Made by a program: the position numbers and the translations under genes | Assembly (NCBI GenBank): GCA_035559595.1 | Contig: DATMBF010000015.1 | Location: 62,001 to 126,000, forward strand | DNA from: DATMBF01 sp035559595 | Lineage (GTDB): Bacteria; Bacteroidota; Ignavibacteria; UBA10030 | Reading direction: 5' to 3' | Length of the DNA: 64,000 nt | Shown: positions 16,882 to 26,118 of the stretch, one piece after another | Position numbering within the stretch: position 1 is the stretch's first letter | Layout of the letters: every line of letters begins with the position of its first letter | The notes under the pieces: model-generated | Seen by the model: the letters and a program-made list of their open reading frames with translations, nothing else | Told to the model about the DNA's origin: nothing | The model's database searches: none

Positions 16882-18015
16882 TCAATCAAAAAGAGCGCTT
16901 TGGGTGGCTTTTAGCCCTGATCCTATCTCGAATGAATACCCGCACTCTCTCAACGTGAATTCCAATGCTGAAATCATCACAATCATGTCGAGTGCGTCAT
17001 AGTAACCGAGATGAGAGATGCGGAAGATCTTTCCGGCGTAATCATCCTGTCCGCCGGCAATCGTGATCCCATATTTTCCTTTGAGAACCTTTACGAACGC
17101 CCTCCACTCGACTTCTGCCGGCAGCCAAACAGGAGTGACGGCATTGGAGGGGGAATCTGAGAACAAACGCAATCCAAGCGCCTTGACACCCGCCCGAAGA
17201 GCCGAAGCGAGTTTCTCGTGCCGTCGCCAGATTGCCTCGATTCCTTCGTTCCGGATCATCTCCAGCGCCTTATCTAAACCGACGATGAGCGAGACGGCAG
17301 GGGTAAACGGCGTATCGTTGGTCTGAAGCGACTTCAGCGCGCGTCTCAGATCAAAATAGAATCGTGGCATCGTCGATGATTCCATGGCGTTTACGGCCCG
17401 TTGGCTAAGAGCAACAAACGCAAGCCCCGGGGGAATCATCAATCCTTTTTGCGACCCGGTCACGCAAGCGTCGATTCCCCATTCATCAAACCGGAACTCA
17501 TGCGCACCAATGGACGTAATCCCATCAACACAAACAAAGGCGTCGGAATTCTCGCGGATAACTTTCGCCAATACCTTGATATTCGTCGCTGTTCCTGTGG
17601 ATGTCTCACTGTGGGTGAGATAAACAGCTTTCGCGTCGGGATTCGCCTTCAAGGCGCTTCGTATCTCTGCTTCCGTAGGCGCCTTTCCCCACTCTGTTTT
17701 GATTTCCTGAACGTTGAGGCCGAAGGCACGGGGCATCTTCACCCAACGCTCGCCGAACTTCCCCCCATTAACCGAGATGATGGTATCACCGGGCGAGAAC
17801 AGACTGACAAACGTAGCTTCCATACCACCTGTCCCGGAACTGGTGAGGGTCAGGACAGGCTGCTTTGTTTGGAAGAGGTATTTCAACCCTTCGTTAACAC
17901 GTGAGAAGACTTCTTGGAACTCAGGGTTGCGATGATGAATAATCGGCTCCGCCATTCTCAACATGACGGATTCCGGTATAGGTGTGGGTCCGGGTGTAAA
18001 AAGACGTTTCTTCAA
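16882..18015 (-). CDS. Class V aminotransferase (alanine/serine-glyoxylate or phosphoserine aminotransferase-like)
   Basis: A 377-residue PLP enzyme of the alanine-glyoxylate/serine-pyruvate group: N-terminal LFTPGPTPIPESV, SSGTGGMEA phosphate-cup region near 59-67, VDGITSIGA near 163-171 and the Schiff-base lysine Lys190 in TGSQKG. Its position directly before serA suggests that it makes phosphoserine from phosphohydroxypyruvate, as related enzymes are thought to do where classical SerC is missing; this is inference from context. The start is TTG 18015 with a weak ribosome-binding site. Two small inverted repeats lie in its leader (18021-18044 and near 18055-18072) downstream of a promoter at 18120-18148. 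Confidence 0.85.
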   Translation of the reverse strand: MKKRLFTPGPTPIPESVMLRMAEPIIHHRNPEFQEVFSRVNEGLKYLFQTKQPVLTLTSSGTGGMEATFVSLFSPGDTIISVNGGKFGERWVKMPRAFGLNVQEIKTEWGKAPTEAEIRSALKANPDAKAVYLTHSETSTGTATNIKVLAKVIRENSDAFVCVDGITSIGAHEFRFDEWGIDACVTGSQKGLMIPPGLAFVALSQRAVNAMESSTMPRFYFDLRRALKSLQTNDTPFTPAVSLIVGLDKALEMIRNEGIEAIWRRHEKLASALRAGVKALGLRLFSDSPSNAVTPVWLPAEVEWRAFVKVLKGKYGITIAGGQDDYAGKIFRISHLGYYDALDMIVMISALEFTLRECGYSFEIGSGLKATQSALFD

Positions 18016-18119
18016 ATGGGAATCTCAGGTTTTTTGCTGAGATTTTTCTCGCCTCTCCCCTCTTAGGGAGATTACAGGGAGTCTCGCTTTTCTGATGAGC
18101 TCTTAGCGCGGATCGGATG

Positions 18120-18148
18120 AAATTAACAGAAAGCTAAGGCAGAATCAA
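18120..18148 (-). promoter_or_regulatory. Putative sigma-70 promoter for aminotransferase-serA
   Basis: On the minus strand TTGATT (18148-18143) and TAATTT (18125-18120) are 17 bp apart. The site lies just after the terminator of the preceding ribosomal-protein block. The leader to the TTG start at 18015 is about 100 nt and contains the 8-bp hairpin 18021-18028/18037-18044. Confidence 0.5.
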
Positions 18149-18164
18149 GGTCAGGAAACAAAAA

Positions 18165-18191
18165 CCCCGACCGGAATTCATGAGGTCGGGG
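18165..18191 (-). terminator. Intrinsic terminator ending the ribosomal-protein/engB block
   Basis: A perfect 8-bp stem CCCCGACC/GGTCGGGG (18165-18172 with 18184-18191) is followed on the minus strand by TTTTTGTTT. It lies 31 bases after the engB stop codon and is the first strong terminator after alpha-operon genes. Confidence 0.88.
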
Positions 18192-18222
18192 CTTGTGAGA
18201 ATCGTTCTCAATCAAATGTGAG

Positions 18223-18852
18223 TCAGACTGCCTCTTTCTTTTGAGGATGTGTTTCGTTGAGATGATCCTCGATGAGTTTCAGTAGTTCAGCGCGGCCATC
18301 TCCATTGATAATCGAGAACGGAACAATGCCTCGGCAGCATCCTTCGGCCAATTGACTCTGAAATTGTTCCTTGTATGCCTCGATTTGCTTCTTCAACTTA
18401 CTCACGGGCATCTTGTCGGCTTTCGTGAGAACCAGAAGATAAGGGACTTCGTAGTAGTCGAGCCAGTCCATCATCATCAGATCAAGTGGGGTTGGCTCTT
18501 GCCGCGAATCGACGAGCTGCATCGCCAGACTGATCGGCCCGCCACGCTTCAGGAAATCCTCGATAAGACGCTTCCATCCGGCTCGCATTTGCTCCGGAAC
18601 CTTCGCATAGCCATAACCCGGAAGGTCAACGAAGTAGAAGGTATTGTTAATGATGTAATAGTTGATCTCCCGTGTCTTCCCTGGAGTGGAACTTGACCTG
18701 GCGAGGTTCTTCTTGTTGCAGAGTTTGTTCAGCAGTGACGACTTCCCCACGTTCGAGCGTCCGATAAAAAGGACTTCTCGAAGTTCATTCTTGGGCAGCT
18801 GGCGAAGATCCGCTACCCCTTGCAAGAATTCAGCTGAGTTGATCTTGAGCAT
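18223..18852 (-). CDS. engB: Ribosome biogenesis GTPase EngB/YsxC
   Basis: TrmE-Era-EngA-EngB-type GTPase needed for large-subunit assembly. From the ATG at 18852 it has 209 residues: P-loop GRSNVGKSS at 31-39, switch region TPGKT, G3 DLPGYG, and G4 TKADK. The start is set by GAGGTG six bases upstream; a GTG three codons earlier overlaps that site. It lies 50 bp after rplQ and is the last gene of the block before the terminator at 18165-18191. Confidence 0.95.
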   Translation of the reverse strand: MLKINSAEFLQGVADLRQLPKNELREVLFIGRSNVGKSSLLNKLCNKKNLARSSSTPGKTREINYYIINNTFYFVDLPGYGYAKVPEQMRAGWKRLIEDFLKRGGPISLAMQLVDSRQEPTPLDLMMMDWLDYYEVPYLLVLTKADKMPVSKLKKQIEAYKEQFQSQLAEGCCRGIVPFSIINGDGRAELLKLIEDHLNETHPQKKEAV

Positions 18853-18902
18853 AAAGGGCACCTCGTTGTTTGACTCAGAAGGAGAACTTGCTTCTTGAAC
18901 AA

Positions 18903-19430
18903 TTACGACTTCGCTGCTTCTGCTTCTTTCTTGGACCCGCTCAGCTCGGCTTGTGCCGTTGCGGCGTCTGTCTTCTTCTTCCGCTGTTGCTGGGTTTTCT
19001 GCTTGGCGACAGATGGCTTTGGAGCAGCTTTTTCCTGACCGGTGTTGTAGTCCACAAGCTCAAGAAGTGCCAGCTCGGCGCCATCCCCATGGCGTCGGCC
19101 AAGCTTCACAACTCGTGTGTAGCCCCCGGGACGCGTTCCCACTTTGTGGGCAATCTCATTGAACAGCGTAGAAACCGCAGCCCGATCGCGGAGGAAGGAA
19201 AACACTACACGTCTCGCGTGAACATCCTTTGGCTTTCCGTCCGTCTCCCGCTGAACTGCCCTCTTCGCGCGGGTAATCAGCTTTTCAACAACCATTCGGG
19301 TTTCCTTCGCTTTCGCGACCGTGGTTCGAATCTTTTTATGCTGAATCAGCGAGGCACTGAGAGCGGAAAGAAGAGCGCGTCGGTGACTTGCCGTTCGTTT
19401 AAGCTTTCGTCCTGATTTCAGATGACGCAT
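18903..19430 (-). CDS. rplQ: 50S ribosomal protein L17 with C-terminal extension
   Basis: The core of about 120 residues is typical L17 (MRHLKSGRKLKRTASHRRAL, GGYTRVVKLGRRHGDGAELALLELV). The protein has 175 residues, so about 50 are an added C-terminal tail rich in Lys, Ala, Gln and Glu (from NTGQEKAAPK onward), absent from the usual 116-127-residue form. Last gene of the alpha operon, 18 bp after rpoA. Confidence 0.96.
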   Translation of the reverse strand: MRHLKSGRKLKRTASHRRALLSALSASLIQHKKIRTTVAKAKETRMVVEKLITRAKRAVQRETDGKPKDVHARRVVFSFLRDRAAVSTLFNEIAHKVGTRPGGYTRVVKLGRRHGDGAELALLELVDYNTGQEKAAPKPSVAKQKTQQQRKKKTDAATAQAELSGSKKEAEAAKS

Positions 19431-19448
19431 GGAGAATCCTTCTCTCTC

Positions 19449-20438
19449 TTATTCGTTTCCGTCTTTGAGATACTTGTCCACATCCATGCCGAAACTCAGC
19501 CCCAATTCCTCTACAATGGCAGAGAGCTCGGCGAGCGACTTACGACCGAAGTTGCGGAACTTGAGTAACTCAGCCTCATCGCGCCTGACAAGATCGGCAA
19601 TCGTCTTGATGTTCGCCGAACGCAGACAGTTGTGCGACCGTACAGAAAGCTCGAGGTCGTCGACCGACATCATCAGAGCCTTGCGGATTTGCGCAACCTT
19701 GGCATCCTCCACTGTCTCCACTTTTTCGACCTCGGGCTCCGCATCAAAATTGATGAAGAGTTGAATGTGATCGCGGAGGATTTTTCCGGCATGCGTCAAC
19801 GCTTCCTCAGGCGTTAGCGAACCATCGGTTTCCACTTCGAGGATGAGTTTCTCGAAATCCGTCACACCACCAACCCGTGTCGGCTCCACGAAAAATCGAA
19901 CATTCTTGATCGGTGTAAAGATAGAGTCAATGGCGATTGTTCCGATTGGCTGATCCGGCGACTTGTTCTCTTCAGCCGGAACGTACCCCTTCCCGCGGCC
20001 AAGACGCAGTTCGAGTTCGAACTCCGCATCCTTGTTCAGAGTAGCCAGATGAAGCTCGGGGTTGAGGATTTCGATTTCTTCGGTGAACTTTTGAATATCC
20101 CCCGCCTTCAGCTCACCGGCACCTTTCAACGCCATCACCACCTTGTTCGCCTTCTTGTTGATCGGCCGGATGCGAACCTGTTTGAGATTGAGAATCAAAT
20201 CGGCAACGTCTTCCACCACTCCTTTGATCGTCGAGAACTCGTGTTGAATTCCCTCAATACGGATTGCCGTAATCGCCGTGCCGGGGAGCGACGAGAGAAG
20301 CACGCGGCGGAAGGAATTCCCCAGCGTTACGCCAAATCCCTTCTCCAGGGGCTGGACAGTAAAGCGTCCGAACGTTCGAGTATGGGACGACTCATCAAGC
20401 TCAATCTTTTCCGGCATTTCTAATTGTGTAGTGCTCAT
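19449..20438 (-). CDS. rpoA: RNA polymerase alpha subunit
   Basis: 329 residues, normal length. The N-terminal assembly domain (LEKGFGVTLGNSFRRVLLSSLPGTAI) and the C-terminal DNA-binding domain (LELSVRSHNCLRSANIKTIADLV, FGRKSLAEL) are both clear. It dimerises to nucleate core polymerase and contacts UP elements and activators. Alpha-operon position between rpsD and rplQ. Confidence 0.98.
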   Translation of the reverse strand: MSTTQLEMPEKIELDESSHTRTFGRFTVQPLEKGFGVTLGNSFRRVLLSSLPGTAITAIRIEGIQHEFSTIKGVVEDVADLILNLKQVRIRPINKKANKVVMALKGAGELKAGDIQKFTEEIEILNPELHLATLNKDAEFELELRLGRGKGYVPAEENKSPDQPIGTIAIDSIFTPIKNVRFFVEPTRVGGVTDFEKLILEVETDGSLTPEEALTHAGKILRDHIQLFINFDAEPEVEKVETVEDAKVAQIRKALMMSVDDLELSVRSHNCLRSANIKTIADLVRRDEAELLKFRNFGRKSLAELSAIVEELGLSFGMDVDKYLKDGNE

Positions 20439-20514
20439 ACGCTCACTTTCCCCTCGACTTCACGCGAGGAAATTAAAGATCAGCGCCGCTGTCGGCGCCA
20501 ATCGGTCGATCACA

Positions 20515-21144
20515 TTACTTGGAATACAACTCGACTATGAGTTGCTCGTTTGCATTCAACGGAATATCTGCACGTTCCGGAACCTGCAGGAACGTACCCG
20601 TCATCGTCGCCTTGTCCAGACTCAGCCATGGAAGCATGGCGGTGTCCTTCATTCGCTTCATGGCATCATGGATAAGCTGCAGCTTTCTGCTCTTCTCGCG
20701 CACCTGAATGACATCTCCGGGATTGACGAGATACGACGGAATATCCACATGTTTGTTATTCACCATAAAATGGCCATGGAGAATGAGCTGCCGTGCGGAT
20801 TTCCGTGACGGAGCAAATCCCATCCGGTACACCACATTATCCAGCCGCCGCTCAAGCGTCTTGACGAGCTGCTCGCCGGTTCGACCGGTCTGCTTCAGAG
20901 CACGCTCGAAGTAATTCCGGAACTGTGCCTCAACGAGCCCGTACATCTTCCTGACTTTCTGCTTCTCCCGAAGCTGCACGCCGTACTCAGAAATCTTCGA
21001 GCGGCGCGATTGGCCATGCTGCCCCGGAGGATAGTTTCTCCGCTCTATGGGACACTTTTCTGTATAGCACTTCGTCCCTTTGAGGAAGAGCTTCTGTCGT
21101 TCTCGTCGGCACAGCTTACAACTGGCATCTATATATCTTGCCAT
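20515..21144 (-). CDS. rpsD: 30S ribosomal protein S4, zinc-binding form
   Basis: 209 residues. Cys9, Cys12, Cys26 and Cys31 near the N-terminus form the zinc site of the C+ version. The S4 RNA-binding domain (RLDNVVYRMGFAPSRKSARQLILHGHFMVN) follows. Primary 16S rRNA binder, and in many bacteria a translational repressor of the alpha operon. Confidence 0.97.
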   Translation of the reverse strand: MARYIDASCKLCRRERQKLFLKGTKCYTEKCPIERRNYPPGQHGQSRRSKISEYGVQLREKQKVRKMYGLVEAQFRNYFERALKQTGRTGEQLVKTLERRLDNVVYRMGFAPSRKSARQLILHGHFMVNNKHVDIPSYLVNPGDVIQVREKSRKLQLIHDAMKRMKDTAMLPWLSLDKATMTGTFLQVPERADIPLNANEQLIVELYSK

Positions 21145-21206
21145 ACTTCTCCTGATTGATGATTACATACTCGAAAACGGGAACGCACGCTCCCGCTTTA
21201 CGTGCT

Positions 21207-21605
21207 TTACACTCTCCGTCGTTTCGGCGGACGGCAGCCGTTATGCGGAATTGGTGTGATATCGCGGATCATCGTGATTTCCAAGCCCGCCGTCTGAAGC
21301 GATCGCACGGCCGCCTCTCGACCCGCTCCGGGACCTTTGATAAACACTTCGACCCGGCGCAATCCAAGATCATACGCCTCCCGCGCCGCAGCTTCGGCGG
21401 AAACCTGAGCAGCATACGGAGTGTTCTTTCGCGATCCCTTGAATCCGTTCTTCCCCGCCGACGACCAGGCGATGACGTTTCCATAGAGATCCGTCAACGT
21501 GACGATCACATTGTTGAACGTCGCTTTGACGAATGCCCTGCCATTGACGTCGACGTGAACTTTTTTCTTCTTCTTTGTAACTGGTGCTGCTGCTTGTTTT
21601 GCCAA
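21207..21605 (-). CDS. rpsK: 30S ribosomal protein S11
   Basis: 132 residues with the family signatures [33 protein letters not shown] and the C-terminal [19 protein letters not shown] short Lys/Ala-rich N-terminus ([14 protein letters not shown]) precedes the core. Alpha operon, 26 bp after rpsM. It lines the mRNA exit side of the platform. Confidence 0.97.
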   Translation of the reverse strand: MAKQAAAPVTKKKKKVHVDVNGRAFVKATFNNVIVTLTDLYGNVIAWSSAGKNGFKGSRKNTPYAAQVSAEAAAREAYDLGLRRVEVFIKGPGAGREAAVRSLQTAGLEITMIRDITPIPHNGCRPPKRRRV

Positions 21606-21631
21606 GTTCGGCTCCTTCGTAAGTCAACAGA

Positions 21632-22015
21632 TTACTTCTTCTCGAGCGCCTTCTTCTTGCCGGCGACTGTTTTTCTCTTTCCTTTGCGTGTCCGGGCGTT
21701 TGTGCGGGTGCGCTGGCCGCGGACGGGCAATCCTTTTCGGTGCCTCAGGCCGCGGTACGAGCCGATATCCATCAGCCGCTTCACGTTCATCTGTACTTCG
21801 CTCCGAAGTGCGCCCTCGACCTTGTAGTCCGTCTGGATGACCGACCTGATCGCCGCAACCTCCTCGTCATTCAACTCGCCGACTCGCTTATTGAGATCGA
21901 CATTTGCCTTCTCGAGAATTTCGCGCGATGTTGGCCTCCCGATCCCGTAGATGTAAGTCAGCCCAATCTCGACACGCTTATTCTTTGGTAAATCGACTCC
22001 TGCTATACGAGCCAC
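21632..22015 (-). CDS. rpsM: 30S ribosomal protein S13
   Basis: 127 residues: [26 protein letters not shown] helix-turn region, and the basic tail [18 protein letters not shown]. It forms head inter-subunit bridges and contacts P-site tRNA. Second gene of the alpha operon here, after rpmJ. Confidence 0.97.
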   Translation of the reverse strand: MARIAGVDLPKNKRVEIGLTYIYGIGRPTSREILEKANVDLNKRVGELNDEEVAAIRSVIQTDYKVEGALRSEVQMNVKRLMDIGSYRGLRHRKGLPVRGQRTRTNARTRKGKRKTVAGKKKALEKK

Positions 22016-22040
22016 AGCTTCTCCTTAATGGTGAAAAGAA

Positions 22041-22154
22041 CTATCCCTGGCGCTGCTTGTGCTTCGGATTGCTGCAAATCACCTTTACCACACCTTTGCG
22101 CCGGATGACCTTGCACTTGTCACAAATCTTCTTCACTGATGATCGAACTTTCAT
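22041..22154 (-). CDS. rpmJ: 50S ribosomal protein L36, zinc-binding form
   Basis: A 37-residue protein, [10 protein letters not shown] at the start and [10 protein letters not shown] at the end. Cys11, Cys14, Cys27 and His32 form the zinc site. It begins at ATG 22154 behind AGAAG and ends at TAG 22041. Position between infA and rpsM is the classic one. Confidence 0.97.
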   Translation of the reverse strand: MKVRSSVKKICDKCKVIRRKGVVKVICSNPKHKQRQG

Positions 22155-22178
22155 CGCTTCTTCTCCGCCTGACGAGTT

Positions 22179-22397
22179 CTATTTGTATCGATACGTGATG
22201 CGACCTTTCGTGAGATCGTACGGAGACAGCTCCACCGTTACACGATCACCCACAAGAATCTTGATAAAGTGCATCCGCATCTTTCCGGAAATGTGAGCCA
22301 GAATCTCCACGCCGTTATCAAGCTTGACGCGGAACGTTGCATTGGGCAACGTTTCGGTAATGACACCGTCAACCTTGATGGGACCTTGTTTTGCCAT
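22179..22397 (-). CDS. infA: Translation initiation factor IF-1
   Basis: 72 residues, the normal size, a single OB fold: [50 protein letters not shown]. It occupies the A site during initiation. It begins 6 bp after map and precedes rpmJ. Confidence 0.97.
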   Translation of the reverse strand: MAKQGPIKVDGVITETLPNATFRVKLDNGVEILAHISGKMRMHFIKILVGDRVTVELSPYDLTKGRITYRYK

Positions 22398-22403
22398 TCA
22401 ATC

Positions 22404-23162
22404 TTATTGCGTCAGTATCTCGGCTTTGCCGTTCACAATCGCCACAGTGTGTTCGAAATGCGCCGATGGTCGGTCGTCTTCCGTCATGATTGTCCAACCA
22501 TCGGGAGCAACTTGCACGCGCCACGTCCCCGCGTTGACCATCGGCTCGATAGCCAGCGTCATGCCTTCTTTCAGCTTCAGACCGGTCCGCGGTTTGCCGT
22601 AATTCGGAACTGCGGGTTCTTCATGAAGCTCTTTTCCTACGCCATGCCCCACCAGATCCCGAACCACCGAAAAGCCGTGGGCTTCGACATACTCCTGAAT
22701 CGCGTGCGAGATGTCGTGCACCCTGTTCCCCGCTTTTGCTTCGGCAATGCCCCGGTAGAGCGCTTGCTCAGTGACTCTCATCAGCCGCTGCTTCTCTTCG
22801 CTGAGCTCACCGATGGCAAACGACGCCGCTCCGTCACCATAGTAACCATCCTTCTTCACACCGACGTCGATGGAGAGAATCTCCCCTTCTCGAAGCACGC
22901 GCTTCCCCGGAATGCCATGGACTACTTCCGAATCGATCGATGTGCACAGCGTTGCTGGGAAGGGGGCTTGCGGCGCATGTCCGTAGCCTTTGAACGCCGG
23001 CTCACCCCCCATTGATCGAATGTACTCCTCTGCTAACCTGTCAAGCTCTTCTGTCGTCACTCCCGGCTTTGCGTGCGCACCGATGAGTTTGAGCACCTCT
23101 GCAACGATCTTACAGCTTTCTCGAATAAGCTCGATCTCTCGCTTCGACTTGATACGCACCAT
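22404..23162 (-). CDS. map: Methionine aminopeptidase, type I
   Basis: 252 residues. Removes the N-terminal methionine from nascent proteins. The metal ligands are visible: Asp pair in LSIDVGVKKDGYYGDGA, His in GHGVGKELHEEP, Glu in LAIEPMVN and Glu in FEHTVAI; the substrate His is in GYGHAP. There is no zinc-finger N-terminal extension. It follows secY directly with no adk gene between them, an order seen in Bacteroidota. Confidence 0.97.
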   Translation of the reverse strand: MVRIKSKREIELIRESCKIVAEVLKLIGAHAKPGVTTEELDRLAEEYIRSMGGEPAFKGYGHAPQAPFPATLCTSIDSEVVHGIPGKRVLREGEILSIDVGVKKDGYYGDGAASFAIGELSEEKQRLMRVTEQALYRGIAEAKAGNRVHDISHAIQEYVEAHGFSVVRDLVGHGVGKELHEEPAVPNYGKPRTGLKLKEGMTLAIEPMVNAGTWRVQVAPDGWTIMTEDDRPSAHFEHTVAIVNGKAEILTQ

Positions 23163-23169
23163 TAGATCG

Positions 23170-24504
23170 CTATCCGCGGCGTCCCCGCAAGCGACCGCTC
23201 TTCATGAAACCATCGTAATGCCGCATCAACAGGTGTGATTCAACCTGTTGCAGCGTATCCAGCGCAACTCCCACAACAATCAACAAACTTGTTCCACCAA
23301 AGAACGAGGCAAAGCTTGGCGTCACACCGAGTTTGATCATCATCGTCGGCAAGATAGCAATGAGCGCGAGGAAGATCGAACCCGGTAATGTGATCTTCGT
23401 CAGAATATTGTCAACGAACTCAGCGGTGTGGGGGCCGGGCCGAATACCGGGGATAAACCCACCCTGCCGTTTCATCGAGTCTGCGACATCCTTCGGATTA
23501 AAGGCGATCGCAGTGTAGAAATAGGTGAAGAAGACAATCATCATCCCATAAATGATCGAGTATGTCCATGATTCGTAACTGAACCAGTCGCTCGAAAGCT
23601 CCTGGACGAATTCACTTTCCGGGAAAAACGAAAAGACGATCTGCGGAATGAACATGATTGCCTGAGCAAAAATGATCGGCATGACACCCGCCGTATTGAC
23701 GCGCAACGGAATGTACTGTGTCACACCGCCATAGACCTTTCGACCGACAACTCGTTTGGCGTACTGCACCGGTATTCGTCGGGTACCTTGTGTAACAAGG
23801 ACCACACCCGCCACAATGAATCCCATAAGCACGAAGATCACCAGCTCGACAATGAAAATCCTCGCCCCGGACTGAACCACTTGAATCTCATCAAGGACCG
23901 CCGCCGGGAATCTGGCAATGATACCAATGAAGATGATAAGCGAAATCCCGTTGCCGATTCCTCTTTCGGTGATCTGTTCTCCCAACCACATCATGAAGAT
24001 CGTTCCCGCCGTCAGCGTTATGACCGTCGTTAAGGCAAACAGGAATCCGGGCTCAGGCACAATTGGACCATCTGGCGTTGTCGTGTTGATGAGCTTGACG
24101 TAGACGCCGGTGGCCTGCAACATCGAAATCAATACCGTGCCGTAGCGCGTGTATTGCGTGATCTTCTTCCGCCCGTCTTCCCCTTCTTTCTGCAACTTTT
24201 GAAAGTACGGAACTACGGCACCAAGCAGTTGAATGACTATCGACGAACTGATGTAGGGCATAATGCCCAGGGCAAAAATTGCCGCGTTGCTGAACGCACC
24301 CCCTACAAAGAGGTCGTAAAGTCCAAAAATTGTCCCTTCTGACGACCGGCGAATTGTATCAGCCAGAAGAGAGGCGTCGACTCCCGGTAGCGTGATGTGC
24401 GTGCCAATGCGTACAACGATCAAGAGCGCTGTGGTAAAGAGAAGCCTCTCGCGCAGTTCTTGAATCTTAAAAATATTGGTAAAAGTCTCGGAAAGTTTGC
24501 TCAT
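23170..24504 (-). CDS. secY: Preprotein translocase subunit SecY
   Basis: 444 residues with ten predicted membrane segments; forms the SecYEG channel. Recognised by the N-terminal region FTNIFKIQELRERLLFT, the plug region ITLPGVD, GIMPYISSSIVIQLL, GNGISLIIFIGI and QGTRRIPVQYAKRVVGRK. It overlaps the end of rplO by 4 bp, so the two are translationally coupled. Confidence 0.97.
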   Translation of the reverse strand: MSKLSETFTNIFKIQELRERLLFTTALLIVVRIGTHITLPGVDASLLADTIRRSSEGTIFGLYDLFVGGAFSNAAIFALGIMPYISSSIVIQLLGAVVPYFQKLQKEGEDGRKKITQYTRYGTVLISMLQATGVYVKLINTTTPDGPIVPEPGFLFALTTVITLTAGTIFMMWLGEQITERGIGNGISLIIFIGIIARFPAAVLDEIQVVQSGARIFIVELVIFVLMGFIVAGVVLVTQGTRRIPVQYAKRVVGRKVYGGVTQYIPLRVNTAGVMPIIFAQAIMFIPQIVFSFFPESEFVQELSSDWFSYESWTYSIIYGMMIVFFTYFYTAIAFNPKDVADSMKRQGGFIPGIRPGPHTAEFVDNILTKITLPGSIFLALIAILPTMMIKLGVTPSFASFFGGTSLLIVVGVALDTLQQVESHLLMRHYDGFMKSGRLRGRRG

Positions 24505-24983
24505 GCCTTCACAACAGGTTTGCTGAGCACTGTTGCCTTGCCCCCCGCCGCTTCGATTTTCGCTTTGGCCGACTCGCTAAATGCATGCGCGGTAATCTCG
24601 ATCTTTGCTTTCAATTCGCCATTCCCCAGAATCTTTACCGGAGTACCTTTCTTCGAGACCGCTCCGACGGTGTACAAACTCTCCGGAGTAATCGCGCCTG
24701 TCAACTTCTTCTCAGTCACGAGTTTTTCGATCGTCTCGACATTCACAATCTGGACTTCCTCCCTGTTTCGGCTTCGGAAGCCGAACTTCGGAATCCGCCG
24801 TGTCAACGGCATCTGGCCACCCTCAAACCATGCCCGGAACTTGTGCCCCGACCGTGACTTCGCGCCTTTGTGTCCCTTTGTCGCCGTGCCCCCATGTCCG
24901 GAGCCTTGACCCCGCCCAATACGCTTCGGCTTTCTACGCGACCCTTTTGCGGGAGAGAGATTACTGAGAATGACTTTTGCCAT
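24501..24983 (-). CDS. rplO: 50S ribosomal protein L15
   Basis: 160 residues: N-terminal LSPAKGSRRKPKRIGRGQGSG, glycine- and lysine-rich extension into the ribosome interior, and KPVVKA at the end. Late assembly protein. The stop overlaps the secY start. Confidence 0.97.
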   Translation of the reverse strand: MAKVILSNLSPAKGSRRKPKRIGRGQGSGHGGTATKGHKGAKSRSGHKFRAWFEGGQMPLTRRIPKFGFRSRNREEVQIVNVETIEKLVTEKKLTGAITPESLYTVGAVSKKGTPVKILGNGELKAKIEITAHAFSESAKAKIEAAGGKATVLSKPVVKA

Positions 24984-24995
24984 GTTCGTGCTCGA

Positions 24996-25193
24996 TTATT
25001 GAGGACCAACCTCTTCCACGCTGACGAGATGGCGGACGCGACTGATCATTCCGCGAATCTGCGGCGTGTCTTTCTTCACAACACTGTAGTTCGGTCGACC
25101 GAGGCCAAGCGCTTTGATCGTCCGCTTGTGTCGCTCCAACTCGTCGATGATGCTGCGCGTCTGCGTTATCTTGATTTTCTTTTCCGTACCCAT
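24996..25193 (-). CDS. rpmD: 50S ribosomal protein L30
   Basis: 65 residues: KKIKITQTRSIIDELERHKRT, ALGLGRPNYSVV, RGMISRVRHLVSVEEV. Size and sequence are normal. spc operon, between rpsE and rplO. Confidence 0.96.
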   Translation of the reverse strand: MGTEKKIKITQTRSIIDELERHKRTIKALGLGRPNYSVVKKDTPQIRGMISRVRHLVSVEEVGPQ

Positions 25194-25203
25194 GATTCTC
25201 GAA

Positions 25204-25710
25204 TTACGATTGCTGGAACAATTCCTGAAGTGTCATCCCTCGACGCTCTGCAACCATTTTGGCATCAGAAAGACTCAAGAGGGCCTTCAGAGTGGCTTTG
25301 ACAACATTATGGGGATTGGATGAACCCATTTGTTTCGTCAAAACGTCCTTCACCCCAGCCGATTCCAACACCGCTCGAACTCCGCCTCCGGCGATGAGTC
25401 CCGTTCCGGGAGAAGCCGGTTTCAAGAGTACCTTGCCGCCTCCAAACTTCCCGATGATTTCATGGGGAATCGTACCTTTCACGATCGGTACCTTGACCAC
25501 ATTCTTTTTTGCATCGTCCACACCCTTCGCAATGGCATCGGCGACTTCATTCGCCTTGCCAAGACCGATCCCGACATGACCGTTTCCATCACCAACAACA
25601 ACGATTGCGTTGAAGCTGAATCGGCGGCCGCCCTTAACCACTTTTGCGACTCGGTTGATATGGACAAGACGATCCTTAAGTTCGAGCTCACCTGCTTTGA
25701 TTTTTCCCAT
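25204..25710 (-). CDS. rpsE: 30S ribosomal protein S5
   Basis: 168 residues. The double-stranded RNA-binding N-terminal domain ([31 protein letters not shown]) and the C-terminal domain ([18 protein letters not shown]) are clear. Involved in decoding accuracy. 12 bp after rplR. Confidence 0.97.
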   Translation of the reverse strand: MGKIKAGELELKDRLVHINRVAKVVKGGRRFSFNAIVVVGDGNGHVGIGLGKANEVADAIAKGVDDAKKNVVKVPIVKGTIPHEIIGKFGGGKVLLKPASPGTGLIAGGGVRAVLESAGVKDVLTKQMGSSNPHNVVKATLKALLSLSDAKMVAERRGMTLQELFQQS

Positions 25711-25722
25711 ACAATTCCTTCG

Positions 25723-26091
25723 CTAGAATTTCAGTCCGCCTTCGCGTGCCCCGTCTGCAACCGCCTTGATTCGGCCATGATAGAGAAAGCCGTTCCGATC
25801 AAACACCACTTGTGTGATGTTCTTCTCAAGAGCCTTCTTGGCCGTAGCAACGCCGACGATCTTGCTCACTTCAATCGGACTCTTGACGTCCTTCACCTGC
25901 TCACGCAGATCTTTCGACAACGTTGAGGCGGCAACGAGAGTCTTGCCTGTCGTATCGTCGATGATCTGTGCGTAAATATGGTTCAGACTCCGGTACACTG
26001 TCAGCCGAGGCCGCTCGGGCGTTCCGTGTACTTTTTTCCGCACGCGGAACTTCTTTTTCAGCCGCCGTTCGATAGAGTTCTTGATAATCAT
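25723..26091 (-). CDS. rplR: 50S ribosomal protein L18
   Basis: 122 residues: basic N-terminus [61 protein letters not shown]. Binds 5S rRNA. ATG 26091 is preferred to an in-frame TTG two codons upstream because of the GGAAG at normal spacing. Confidence 0.95.
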   Translation of the reverse strand: MIIKNSIERRLKKKFRVRKKVHGTPERPRLTVYRSLNHIYAQIIDDTTGKTLVAASTLSKDLREQVKDVKSPIEVSKIVGVATAKKALEKNITQVVFDRNGFLYHGRIKAVADGAREGGLKF

Positions 26092-26118
26092 GATCAAATT
26101 CTTCCTTCGACAATCCTC

